Assembly: GCF_001976065.1 (NCBI RefSeq)
Contig: NZ_MNAH01000002.1
Location: forward strand, 62,001-126,000
Reading direction: 5' to 3'
Source of the DNA: Pseudomonas putida
GTDB lineage: Bacteria; Pseudomonadota; Gammaproteobacteria; Pseudomonadales; Pseudomonadaceae
DNA: 64,000 nt
Part shown: in pieces, positions 44,692 through 53,390 of the stretch
Position numbering within the stretch: the stretch's first letter is position 1
Layout: every line of letters starts with the position of its first letter
Program-made: the position numbers and the translations under genes
The notes under the pieces: model-generated
The model's database searches: none
Told to the model about the DNA's origin: nothing
What the model saw: only the letters and a program-made list of their open reading frames with translations

Positions 44692-45480
44692 TTATTGTTG
44701 TTTGCCGCGCTGTCCCAGCCAGAAGGCCAGCACCACCAGCACGATGGAAATCACCAGCATCAGGGTCGAGATCGCATTGATCTCCGGCGTCACGCCGGCC
44801 TTGATCGCGGAGAAGATGTACACCGGCAGGGTGGTCGAACCGGGGCCGGCGACGAAGAAGGTCATGATGAAATCGTCGAGGCTGACCACGAACGCCAGCA
44901 CTGAACCGGACAGCACCGCCGGCCACAACAGCGGCAGCGTGACCCGGCGGAACACTTGCCACGGGTTGGCGTACAGATCGTTCGCCGCTTCCAGCAGGCT
45001 CTTGTCCAGGTCATTGAGCCGTGCGCGAATCGGCAGGTAGGCGAAGGGAATGCAGAAGCCGATGTGCGCGACGATCACCGTCAGCAACCCGAGCTTGATC
45101 CCCAGCGCCATGAACAGCAGCAGGGTCGCCACGGCGGTGACGATCTCCGGCAGGATCAGCGGCAGGTTGATTCCGCCTTCGACCATCTTCTGCCCATAGA
45201 ACGGCCGGTAGGTCGCCAGTGCCGCCAGCAGCGCAATCGCCGTGGCACAGACCGTGGCGATGCTGGCGACGATGATCGAGTTCAGCGCGGCGGTCTGGAT
45301 CGAGGGGTTGGCCAGGATCCGCCCGTACCAGGCGAACGAGAACTCGGTCCACACCGTCGCCGAACGGTTGGCGTTGAAGCTGTAGGCGATCAGTACGAAG
45401 ATCGGCAGGTACAGGTAGGCCAGGATCAGCAGGCTGACTTCCCGGGTCACTGGCAGTTTTTTCAAGTGCAGGGCGATCAT
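44692..45480 (-). CDS. ABC permease, PotC type
   Basis: Inner-membrane permease of 262 residues with six helices. The EAA loop reads SLLEAANDLYANPWQVFRRVTLPLLWPAVLSG. SFAWYGRILANPSIQTAALNSIIVA is typical of PotC/PotI proteins. Its ATG overlaps the stop of the PotB-type gene by 4 nt, so it pairs with that protein to form the channel. It begins the second half of the importer unit and ends 17 bp before the binding-protein ATG. Confidence 0.9.
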   Translation of the reverse strand: MIALHLKKLPVTREVSLLILAYLYLPIFVLIAYSFNANRSATVWTEFSFAWYGRILANPSIQTAALNSIIVASIATVCATAIALLAALATYRPFYGQKMVEGGINLPLILPEIVTAVATLLLFMALGIKLGLLTVIVAHIGFCIPFAYLPIRARLNDLDKSLLEAANDLYANPWQVFRRVTLPLLWPAVLSGSVLAFVVSLDDFIMTFFVAGPGSTTLPVYIFSAIKAGVTPEINAISTLMLVISIVLVVLAFWLGQRGKQQ

Positions 45481-46394
45481 GCGGTCTCACCTCGACGAAG
45501 CGTTTTGGCGCAGCTGCGGCTATAGAGGGCGTACACCACCAGGGACAGCAGCAGAATCCCCAACAGCAGGAACGACAGCGAACTGCCCAGTGGCCAATTG
45601 CGCGCGGTGCCGAACTGTTGCTGGATCAGGTTGCCGATCATCAGCGTCTTGCCGCCGCCAAGAATCGCCGGGGTGATGAAGGCACCGAGGCTCGGCACGA
45701 ACACCAGCAGGGAACCGGCGATCACCCCCGGCATCGACAGCGGCAGAATGATCCGCCGCAGCGCGTGCCAGCGGTTGGCCCCCAGGTCATAGGCGGCTTC
45801 CACCAGGCGCCAGTCGAGTTTTTCCAGGGTCGAGTAGATCGGCAGGATCATGAACGGCAGGAAGCTGTAGACCAGCCCGACGCTGACCGCGAAGTCGTTG
45901 TAGAGCAGGGTGATGCCGCCGGCCTGGGGGAACAGCGCGTTGAGGCTCTGGGCGACCCAGCCCTGTTCGCGCAGGATGATCAGCCAGGCGTAGTTGCGGA
46001 TCAAAAGGTTGGTCCAGAACGGGATGGTGATCAGCAGCACCATCAGGTTGCGCCGCCGCGGGGTCAGGCTCGACATCCATAGCGCCACCGGAAAGCCGAA
46101 CAGGAAACACAACAGCGTGGTGCCACCGGCCTGGAACACCGAGCGGATCAGCGCCTGGGCGTAGACCCAGTTCAGCTCCATTTCACCGTCGAAACCTTCC
46201 TGGAAAAACAGCTGCACATAACTTTGCAATTGCCAGTCTGCCTGCCAGTCGACGCCGCCATAGACGTTGCGCGGCAACAGGCTGATGTAGCCCATGATGC
46301 CCAACGGAATGGCGATCAGGGCCAGCAGGGTCAGGACCACCGGGCTGAGCAACAGCGCACGGTTAAGGGCTGGGGAAGTGCTGCTGACGCTCAT
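45477..46394 (-). CDS. ABC permease, PotB type
   Basis: Inner-membrane permease of 305 residues with six helices, containing an EAA loop (LVEAAYDLGANRWHALRRIILPLSMPGVIAG) and the LLIRNYAWLIILREQGW segment typical of PotB/PotH. Between helix 1 and helix 2 lies a longer periplasmic stretch with NVYGGVDWQADWQLQSYVQLF. It starts one base after the ATPase stop and overlaps the PotC-type gene, so the importer genes are cotranscribed. Confidence 0.9.
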   Translation of the reverse strand: MSVSSTSPALNRALLLSPVVLTLLALIAIPLGIMGYISLLPRNVYGGVDWQADWQLQSYVQLFFQEGFDGEMELNWVYAQALIRSVFQAGGTTLLCFLFGFPVALWMSSLTPRRRNLMVLLITIPFWTNLLIRNYAWLIILREQGWVAQSLNALFPQAGGITLLYNDFAVSVGLVYSFLPFMILPIYSTLEKLDWRLVEAAYDLGANRWHALRRIILPLSMPGVIAGSLLVFVPSLGAFITPAILGGGKTLMIGNLIQQQFGTARNWPLGSSLSFLLLGILLLSLVVYALYSRSCAKTLRRGETA

Positions 46395-46395
46395 C

Positions 46396-47481
46396 TCAGG
46401 CCTCCATCAACAGGCAGGCGTGGGGTGGCAGGTTGACCGCGACTCGGTCGCCGACCCCGCGATTGCGGTTCAGGCCTTCATTGTTCTCGCGCAGCATGAC
46501 CTTGATGTCGTTGTTCAAGCGGCATTGATAGAGCGTGGCCGTGCCCACATACAGCACGGCTTCGATCACGCCGCGCAGGTGATGCGGTTGTGTTGGATCG
46601 ACCAGCTGCGAGCGTTCCGGGCGAAACGCCAGTTGCACCTTGCTGCCGTCGAAGCCTTGGGCCGGGCAGGGGATTTCAACCGGCATGCCGTTGGGCACGA
46701 AGAGCTTTTCATTCTGCTGGCCACGTTTGATATGGCCGGGAAGGAAGTTGATGTCGCCGATGAACTGGGCAACAAACTGATGTTGCGGGCGTTCGTAGAT
46801 ATCGTTGGGTGTGCCGATCTGCAGGATCTTGCCGGCGGACATCACGGCGATGCGATCGGACAGGGTCAGGGCTTCTTCCTGGTCGTGGGTGACGAAGATG
46901 AAGGTGATGCCGGCTTCTTTTTGCACGCGCTTGAGTTCAACCTGCATTTCCTTGCGCAGCTTGAGGTCCAGCGCCGACAGCGGCTCATCCAGCAACAGCA
47001 CCTTGGGTTTCGGCGCCAGGGCCCGGGCCAGGGCCACGCGCTGCTGCTGGCCGCCGGACAGTTCGGCGGGTTTGCGCTTGGCCAGGTGTTGCATTTGCAC
47101 CAGCGCCAGCATCTCATCGACCCGTTGCGGGATCAGCTTGCGATCAAGACCCTGCATCTCGAGGCCGAAGGCGATATTCTGCGCGACACTCATGTGCGGA
47201 AACAGCGCGTAGCTCTGGAACACCGTGTTGACCCGACGCTTGAACGGCGGCAGATCGTTGACCGGTTCGCCCGCCAGGCGAATCTCGCCTTCGCTGACGT
47301 GCTCGAAGCCGGCGATGGTGCGCAGCAGGGTGGTCTTGCCGCAGCCGGAGGGGCCGAGCAGGGTAAAGAATTCGTTGTCGGCGATGTCGACGGACACATT
47401 GTCCAGGGCTGGCGCCAGCCCGGGATCGTCGGAATATCGCTTGGAGACGTTTCGCACTTCAATTGCAACTGGATGACCCAT
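46396..47481 (-). CDS. ABC ATP-binding protein, PotA type
   Basis: ATPase of 361 residues. Walker A is GPSGCGKTT, the Q loop FQSYALFP, the signature LSGGQQQR and Walker B VLLLDEPLSALD, with FVTHDQEEALTLSDRIAVM. A C-terminal TOBE domain (about 270-361) is present, as in PotA/PotG. It is the promoter-proximal gene of the unit and divergent from a GntR gene; a TTGTATGCAA palindrome in the shared 140-bp region may control both. Confidence 0.92.
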   Translation of the reverse strand: MGHPVAIEVRNVSKRYSDDPGLAPALDNVSVDIADNEFFTLLGPSGCGKTTLLRTIAGFEHVSEGEIRLAGEPVNDLPPFKRRVNTVFQSYALFPHMSVAQNIAFGLEMQGLDRKLIPQRVDEMLALVQMQHLAKRKPAELSGGQQQRVALARALAPKPKVLLLDEPLSALDLKLRKEMQVELKRVQKEAGITFIFVTHDQEEALTLSDRIAVMSAGKILQIGTPNDIYERPQHQFVAQFIGDINFLPGHIKRGQQNEKLFVPNGMPVEIPCPAQGFDGSKVQLAFRPERSQLVDPTQPHHLRGVIEAVLYVGTATLYQCRLNNDIKVMLRENNEGLNRNRGVGDRVAVNLPPHACLLMEA

Positions 47482-47502
47482 AATGGTGCATTCCTCTAAT
47501 TA

Positions 47503-47512
47503 TTGTATGCAA
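47503..47512. promoter_or_regulatory. Candidate FCD-GntR operator
   Basis: TTGTATGCAA differs by one base from the perfect palindrome TTGTATACAA, a common FCD-type site. It lies between the divergent PotA-type and GntR genes. A second ATGCAA follows at 47520-47525. Confidence 0.45.
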
Positions 47513-47621
47513 AATCTGGATGCAATTTAGAAATACCCGGATTAACCTGCTTGTGCAACCCCCTTTTTCAAGGCTGTTCATTCGCCTGGGGCGGGTTGCG
47601 TAGCGCTCAAGGAGTCATCGA

Positions 47622-48311
47622 ATGGCGGAAAAGAAACTGGAAACCACGGTCGACCGCGTCTACCAAGGGGTTTACGAGGCAATCAGCAAACGCTCGCTGC
47701 GTCCGGGCATGAAGCTGGGCGAGGCGTCGTTGGCCGAACTTTTCAATGTCAGCCGCACCTCCGTGCGTGCCGCGCTCAAGCAACTGGAAGCCGATGGACT
47801 GGTCACCACCGAGCCCAATAAAGGGGCATCGGTGTCGCTGCCGAGCGACGAAGAGATCCGTTCATTGTTCGAAACCCGGCGCCTGGTCGAGATCGGCATC
47901 GTCAGCGAACTGTGTCGCCGGCGCGATACGGCGGTGACCCGGGATCTGCGCGATCACCTGCTGCTGGAGGACGAGGCGCATCGCAACGGTGACCATGAAC
48001 GCTTGATCCACCTGCTCGGCGAGTTCCACATCAAACTGGCCCGCAGCCTGAACAACCCGGTGTTGCTCGACTGGTTCCAGAAGCTGATCTCCCGTGCTTC
48101 GCTGTACGCCGCCGCGCTGGACGACGACAGCCACGAAGCCTGCCGCGACGACGAACACCTGCGGTTGATCGAGTACATCGAGGCGGGCAACCAGAGCGCA
48201 GCGATCGAGCTGACCTGTATTCATTTGAACGGGATCGAGAAGGCGATCCTGGATGTGGCGGCCACGTTGAAAACGGGGTATCACCCGCTCAAGCATTTGA
48301 TTGAGGTGTAA
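47622..48311 (+). CDS. GntR-family regulator, FCD subfamily
   Basis: Regulator of 229 residues. The HTH is LGEASLAELFNVSRTSVRAALKQLEADGLV (about 30-62) and the FCD ligand domain covers about 85-215, with metal-type residues in HLLGEFHIKLAR and DDEHLRLIEYIEAG. The start is ATG 47622 with AAGGAG upstream. It is divergent from the polyamine-type importer and amidohydrolase operon and is its likely repressor. The effector is unknown. Confidence 0.88.
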   Translation: MAEKKLETTVDRVYQGVYEAISKRSLRPGMKLGEASLAELFNVSRTSVRAALKQLEADGLVTTEPNKGASVSLPSDEEIRSLFETRRLVEIGIVSELCRRRDTAVTRDLRDHLLLEDEAHRNGDHERLIHLLGEFHIKLARSLNNPVLLDWFQKLISRASLYAAALDDDSHEACRDDEHLRLIEYIEAGNQSAAIELTCIHLNGIEKAILDVAATLKTGYHPLKHLIEV

Positions 48312-48420
48312 TCTTTCCCGACGGCGTCAATTTCTCGAATCAGCTATACCTCTATGAAACCATTGCCATCCGCGATGCTCGAATCAAACGGGTGCAATTA
48401 CCGGGACGCAGAGCCAGTCG

Positions 48421-50532
48421 ATGCAGTTTCTAGAAGATAGCCACGGGTGTGCTGGCTGGAACGGCGAAATGGCCGAGCGTATTCGTGCGTTCGACTGGAG
48501 CCGGACCGAGCTGGGCAACCTTGATTCCTGGCCCAGAAGCCTGAACAGTTCGGTGCAGTTGATGCTCGCCTCGCCGCTGCCGATGGTGATGCTGTGGGGG
48601 CGGCCCGGCTACATGATCTACAACGACGCCTATTCGAAGTTTGCCGGCGGACGCCATCCCTATCTGTTGGGTTCTCCGGTAGAACTGGGCTGGCCGGAAG
48701 TGGCTGAGTTCAATCGGCATGTGGTCGATACCTGCCTGGCCGGCGGCACCTTGGCCTACCGTGGTAAAGAGTTGGTGCTGCTCAGGGACGGCGTCCCCGA
48801 AGACGTCTGGCTGGACCTTTATTACAGCCCGGTGGCTGACGATGACGGCAAGCCCGCCGGGGTCATGGCGATGGTCGTCGAGACGACGGAGCGTGTGATT
48901 TCCGAACGCCGCCGCCAGGCGGCCGAAGATGCCTATCGCGCCGATAACGAGCGAGTACGCCTGGCGCTGAATGCCGGCGCCTTGCTCGGGTCATTTGTCT
49001 GGGACGTCAAGGCCAATGTGCTGAGCGGCGATGAGCGTTTCGCCCGGACCTTTTCCTACCCCGCCGAGCAAAACCTCGCCGACCTGCCATCGGAAATCGC
49101 CGAAACGCGGATTCATCCCGATGACCTCGGCTGGATGCAGGAACAGGTCCGGCAATCAGTGGCAACCGGCGAACCTTTCAACGCCGAATACCGGGTGCTG
49201 CGCGCCGATGGCAGTTACCGTTGGGTACTCGCCAGTGGCTGCTGCGAGTTTAACGAGCAGGGCGAACCGTTTCGTTTCCCCGGGGTGTTGATCGACATCC
49301 ATGAACGCAAGACCGCCGAAGAATCCTTGCTCAGGTTCACCCGCAATCTGGAGCAGCGAGTCGCCGACGAAGTCGAAGCGCGCCTGGCGGCGGAAGAGCA
49401 ATTGCGTCAATCACAGAAACTCGAAGCCATTGGTGGCCTGACGGGGGGCGTGGCCCATGACTTCAATAACCTGTTGCAAGTGATCGCCGGCAACCTGCAT
49501 TTGCTGGCCCGGCATGAGCCGCAAAACGCCAATGTCCAGCGCCGGGTGGCGGCGTCGATTGCCGCCGTCGAGCGCGGGGCAAAATTGTCTTCGCAATTGC
49601 TCGCGTTTGCCCGGCGCCAGCCGTTGTCCCCGGCAATCTGCAGGCCTCAACAGATATTCGACGGCCTGGGTGAGTTGTTGCAGCGTGCGCTGGGCGAAAC
49701 CATCCACGTCCAGATGAGCGCTTCACCGGATTCCTGGCAGGTCTTCGTCGATCGCAATCAACTGGAAAACGCCATTCTCAACCTGGCGATCAATGCCCGT
49801 GACGCCATGAAGGGGGAGGGGACCATCGAGCTGAGCGCCGAGAACATCTACCTTGACCAAGGATTTTGCGCTGGCAAGGGCATCGTCGCCGGCGACTATG
49901 TGCGGGTGTCGGTGGCGGACAGCGGTGCAGGCATGCCGCCGCAGGTGCTCGCCCAGGCGTTCGAGCCTTTTTTCACCACCAAGCCCGATGGCCAGGGCAC
50001 GGGGCTGGGCTTGAGCATGGTGTTCGGTTTCGTCAAGCAGAGTGGCGGGCATATCGAGATGTCCAGCATCGTTGGGCAGGGCACTCGGGTGCAGATGTAC
50101 TTTCCGCGCAGCCTGCGTTCGATGGACGGTGAAACGCCCCGCGCCGATGTGCCGCATAAGGGTGCCAACGAGCGCATCCTGGTGGTCGAGGACAATGAAG
50201 CGGTGCGCGTTTCAACGGTAGAGTTGCTGCGCGAAGAAGGTTATCAGGTGCTCACCGCCGCCAATGCCGACGTTGCCATGCAGATGTTGCTGGAGGGCGC
50301 GGTGGTGGACCTGATTTTCACTGACGTGGTCATGCCCGGCCTGATAAAAAGCTCGGATCTGGCGGCATGGGCCAAGGTGCAGAATCCCGCGGTGGCGGTG
50401 TTGTTCACCTCGGGCCACACCCGGGACATCATCTCGCGCAACCACCAGCTCAGCCCGGATACCCATTTGCTGAGCAAGCCCTATGGGCCGCAAGCGCTGA
50501 CGCAGATGATTCGTACCGTACTCAACGGCTGA
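48421..50532 (+). CDS. PAS-containing hybrid histidine kinase with C-terminal receiver
   Basis: Cytoplasmic hybrid sensor kinase of 703 residues with no membrane helix. An N-terminal PAS-like region (about 20-165) is followed by a PAS/PAC domain (about 185-300; YRVLRADGSYRWVLASG), the HisKA domain with His346 (GGVAHDFNNLL), an HATPase with NLAINARDAM and GQGTGLGLSMVFGFVKQSGG, and a receiver with Asp635 (LIFTDVVMPG). A signal relayed internally from H346 to D635 is expected. There is no output partner next door. The hydrophilic sensor fits internal redox, light or ligand sensing; the cue is unknown. Confidence 0.87.
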   Translation: MQFLEDSHGCAGWNGEMAERIRAFDWSRTELGNLDSWPRSLNSSVQLMLASPLPMVMLWGRPGYMIYNDAYSKFAGGRHPYLLGSPVELGWPEVAEFNRHVVDTCLAGGTLAYRGKELVLLRDGVPEDVWLDLYYSPVADDDGKPAGVMAMVVETTERVISERRRQAAEDAYRADNERVRLALNAGALLGSFVWDVKANVLSGDERFARTFSYPAEQNLADLPSEIAETRIHPDDLGWMQEQVRQSVATGEPFNAEYRVLRADGSYRWVLASGCCEFNEQGEPFRFPGVLIDIHERKTAEESLLRFTRNLEQRVADEVEARLAAEEQLRQSQKLEAIGGLTGGVAHDFNNLLQVIAGNLHLLARHEPQNANVQRRVAASIAAVERGAKLSSQLLAFARRQPLSPAICRPQQIFDGLGELLQRALGETIHVQMSASPDSWQVFVDRNQLENAILNLAINARDAMKGEGTIELSAENIYLDQGFCAGKGIVAGDYVRVSVADSGAGMPPQVLAQAFEPFFTTKPDGQGTGLGLSMVFGFVKQSGGHIEMSSIVGQGTRVQMYFPRSLRSMDGETPRADVPHKGANERILVVEDNEAVRVSTVELLREEGYQVLTAANADVAMQMLLEGAVVDLIFTDVVMPGLIKSSDLAAWAKVQNPAVAVLFTSGHTRDIISRNHQLSPDTHLLSKPYGPQALTQMIRTVLNG

Positions 50533-50539
50533 ACACAAC

Positions 50540-50631
50540 CTGTAGGAGCTGGCTTGCCAGCGAAGGCGTGAGATCAGCCCATTGGTACATTGACTGCGAA
50601 GCCGCTTTCGCTGGCAAGCCAGCTCCTACAG
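50540..50631. repeat. REP pair (BIME), GTAGGAGC type
   Basis: CTGTAGGAGCTGGCTTGCCA and GCTTTCGCTGGCAAGCCAGC, in inverted orientation, between the hybrid kinase and uvrA-like genes. Confidence 0.9.
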
Positions 50632-50659
50632 TTTTCAATCCTCTTACCAAGGCTGGGCC

Positions 50660-53302
50660 ATGACTGACGAGCGCACCTCGAATCCAATTTCCGGCATGGT
50701 CAGGGTGCGGGGCGCCCGGGAGCACAACCTGAAGAACGTCGATGTCGACATTCCTCGCGATGCCCTGGTGGTGTTCACCGGGGTGTCCGGTTCAGGCAAG
50801 TCGTCCCTGGCGTTTTCGACCCTGTATGCCGAGGCACAGCGCCGCTACTTCGAGTCCGTGGCGCCTTATGCGCGACGCTTGATCGATCAGGTGGGCGTGC
50901 CGGATGTCGATTCCATCGAGGGCTTGCCGCCCGCGGTGGCCTTGCAGCAACAACGGGGCACGCCGAGCACGCGCTCTTCGGTGGGCAGTGTTACGACCTT
51001 GTCGAGCCTGATCCGCATGCTGTATTCGCGTGCCGGCAGTTACCCGGCGGGGCAACCGATGCTCTACGCCGAAGATTTTTCCCCGAACACACCCCAGGGC
51101 GCGTGTGCGCAATGCCATGGCCTGGGCCGTGTGTACGAGGTCACCGAAGCGCTGATGGTGCCGGACCCGAACCTGACCATTCGCCAGCGTGCCATCGCGT
51201 CCTGGCCCATGGCCTGGCAAGGCCAGAACCTGCGGGACATCCTGGTGACCCTGGGGTACGACGTCGATGTGCCCTGGCGCGACCTGCCGAAAAAGCAGCG
51301 TGACTGGATTCTCTTCACCGAAGAAACCCCGACGGTGCCGGTCTACGCCGGGCTCACACCGCAGGAAACCCGGGTCGCCCTCAAGCGCAAGATGGAACCG
51401 AGTTACCAGGGCACCTTCACCGGCGCCCGGCGCTATATCCTGCACACCTTCAGCCATTCGCAAAGTGCGCTGATGAAGAAGCGCGTCTCGCGTTTCATGC
51501 TCGGCAGCCCTTGCCCGTTGTGCGAGGGCAAGCGCCTCAAGCACGAAGCACTGTCGGTGACCTTCGCCGGCTACGACATCGGTGAACTGTCGCAGATGTC
51601 ATTGCTGCAAGTGGCCGAAGTGCTCAAGCCGGTGGCCGCCCGACACTATTTGGAAGAAGGTGAAGAGCGCGATGAGGCGGGTGAGGTATTGACCCACCAG
51701 CAGACCCGTCAGGCCCGTGAAGAGCGCGTGGCCCACGGTGCCAGTGGCCACGCCAATGCCCCCGATGTGCGCCACACGCCGAATCTCTCGGTGGAAAAAC
51801 GCCTCGCCGCGCAACGCATTGCCCAGGATTTGCTGGAACGGGTCAGCACCTTGACCGACCTTGGCCTCGGTTACCTGGCCCTGGAGCGCAGTACGCCGAC
51901 GCTGTCGTCCGGCGAGTTACAACGCCTGCGCCTGGCCACACAACTGGGCTCGCAGTTGTTCGGCGTGATCTATGTGCTGGACGAGCCCTCGGCGGGGTTG
52001 CACCCGGCTGATGGGGAAGCGCTGTTCGAAGCCCTGCAACGCTTGAAAGCGGCGGGCAATACCCTGTTCGTGGTCGAGCACGACCTGGAAACCATGCGCC
52101 GCGCCGACTGGTTGATCGATGTCGGCCCGGCGGCGGGCGAGCATGGCGGCCGGGTGCTGTACAGCGGCGCTCCGGCGGGGTTGGCCGCGGTGCCGGATTC
52201 GCAGACCCGCGCCTATCTGTTCGCCGACCACGCCAGCCAACCTCGCCGCGCCCGCAAAGCCAGCGACTGGCTGCGCCTGGAGGGCGTCACGCGCAACAAT
52301 CTGGATAATCTGAGTGTCGAGTTTCCGCTGGGCTGTTTCACGGCGGTGACGGGTGTGTCGGGTTCGGGCAAATCCAGCCTGGTCAGCCAGGCGTTGCTGG
52401 AACTGGTCGGGGCGCATCTGGGGCGTCCGGACGCCGAGAGCGAACCGCAGGAACTGAGCCTGGAAGATGACGCGCCGACTGTCAGTGGCGGACAGGTCAC
52501 GGCGGGGCTGGCGTCGATCAAGCGCCTGGTGCAGGTCGATCAGAAACCCATTGGCCGCACACCGCGCTCCAACCTCGCGACTTACACCGGGCTGTTCGAC
52601 AACGTGCGCAAGCTCTACGCCGCCACCCCCGAGGCGCAGGCGGCGGGCTACGACGCCGGTCAGTTCTCCTTCAATGTCGCCAAGGGCCGCTGCCCGACCT
52701 GTGAAGGTGAAGGTTTTGTCAGCGTCGAACTGTTGTTCATGCCCAGCGTCTACGCGCCATGCCCCACCTGCCACGGCGCGCGCTACAACCCCGAGACACT
52801 GGCGATTAGCTGGCAGGGCCTGAGCATCGCCCAAGTGCTGCAACTGACGGTAGACCAGGCCGTGGAGGTGTTCAGCGAACAAGCGGCGGTGCGCCGCTCT
52901 CTTGAGGTGCTGCGCGATATCGGCCTGGGCTACCTGCGCCTCGGTCAACCGGCGACCGAGCTGTCCGGTGGTGAGGCCCAGCGCATCAAGCTGGCCACCG
53001 AACTGCAACGCAACCAGCGCGGGGCGACGCTCTACGTGCTTGACGAACCCACGACGGGCCTGCACCCACGCGACGTCGATCGCTTGCTCGAGCAATTGAA
53101 CAACCTGGTGACAGCGGGGCACACGGTGATCGTCGTTGAACATGAGATGCGCGTGGTGGCGCAGAGTGACTGGGTGATCGATATCGGCCCAGGGGCGGGG
53201 GACAAGGGTGGCAAAGTCGTCGTGGCGGGGGAGCCCAAGAAAGTCGCTGGCAGCAAAAAGAGCCGGACGGCGCCTTTTCTCGCCCGGGTTCTTGGAGCGT
53301 GA
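50660..53302 (+). CDS. UvrA-like ABC ATPase (UvrA paralogue)
   Basis: Protein of 880 residues with the UvrA layout: two ABC ATPase modules, each with Walker A GVSGSGKSS, and signature motifs (LSSGELQRLRLATQLG; ELSGGEAQRIKLATEL). Zinc-type pairs are CAQCHGLG, CPLCEGKRL and CPTCEGEG...CPTCHGARYN. It is shorter than housekeeping UvrA (about 940) and contains a Gln/Arg/His-rich insertion near 340-385 (HQQTRQAREERVAHG). It is not in the usual uvrA neighbourhood, so it is probably a second copy concerned with DNA damage or tolerance to DNA-binding drugs. That role is inference. Confidence 0.85.
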   Translation: MTDERTSNPISGMVRVRGAREHNLKNVDVDIPRDALVVFTGVSGSGKSSLAFSTLYAEAQRRYFESVAPYARRLIDQVGVPDVDSIEGLPPAVALQQQRGTPSTRSSVGSVTTLSSLIRMLYSRAGSYPAGQPMLYAEDFSPNTPQGACAQCHGLGRVYEVTEALMVPDPNLTIRQRAIASWPMAWQGQNLRDILVTLGYDVDVPWRDLPKKQRDWILFTEETPTVPVYAGLTPQETRVALKRKMEPSYQGTFTGARRYILHTFSHSQSALMKKRVSRFMLGSPCPLCEGKRLKHEALSVTFAGYDIGELSQMSLLQVAEVLKPVAARHYLEEGEERDEAGEVLTHQQTRQAREERVAHGASGHANAPDVRHTPNLSVEKRLAAQRIAQDLLERVSTLTDLGLGYLALERSTPTLSSGELQRLRLATQLGSQLFGVIYVLDEPSAGLHPADGEALFEALQRLKAAGNTLFVVEHDLETMRRADWLIDVGPAAGEHGGRVLYSGAPAGLAAVPDSQTRAYLFADHASQPRRARKASDWLRLEGVTRNNLDNLSVEFPLGCFTAVTGVSGSGKSSLVSQALLELVGAHLGRPDAESEPQELSLEDDAPTVSGGQVTAGLASIKRLVQVDQKPIGRTPRSNLATYTGLFDNVRKLYAATPEAQAAGYDAGQFSFNVAKGRCPTCEGEGFVSVELLFMPSVYAPCPTCHGARYNPETLAISWQGLSIAQVLQLTVDQAVEVFSEQAAVRRSLEVLRDIGLGYLRLGQPATELSGGEAQRIKLATELQRNQRGATLYVLDEPTTGLHPRDVDRLLEQLNNLVTAGHTVIVVEHEMRVVAQSDWVIDIGPGAGDKGGKVVVAGEPKKVAGSKKSRTAPFLARVLGA

Positions 53303-53309
53303 CACGCAT

Positions 53310-53382
53310 CTGTAGGAGCCGGCTTGCTGGCGATGCGATGGTGGCCGTCATGCCGCTTTCGCTGGCAAGCCAGTTCCTGCAG
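53310..53382. repeat. REP pair (BIME), GTAGGAGC type, slightly degenerate
   Basis: CTGTAGGAGCCGGCTTGCTG and CTTTCGCTGGCAAGCCAGTT, in inverted orientation, between the convergent uvrA-like and hybrid-kinase genes. Confidence 0.88.
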
Positions 53383-53390
53383 ATACTTGT

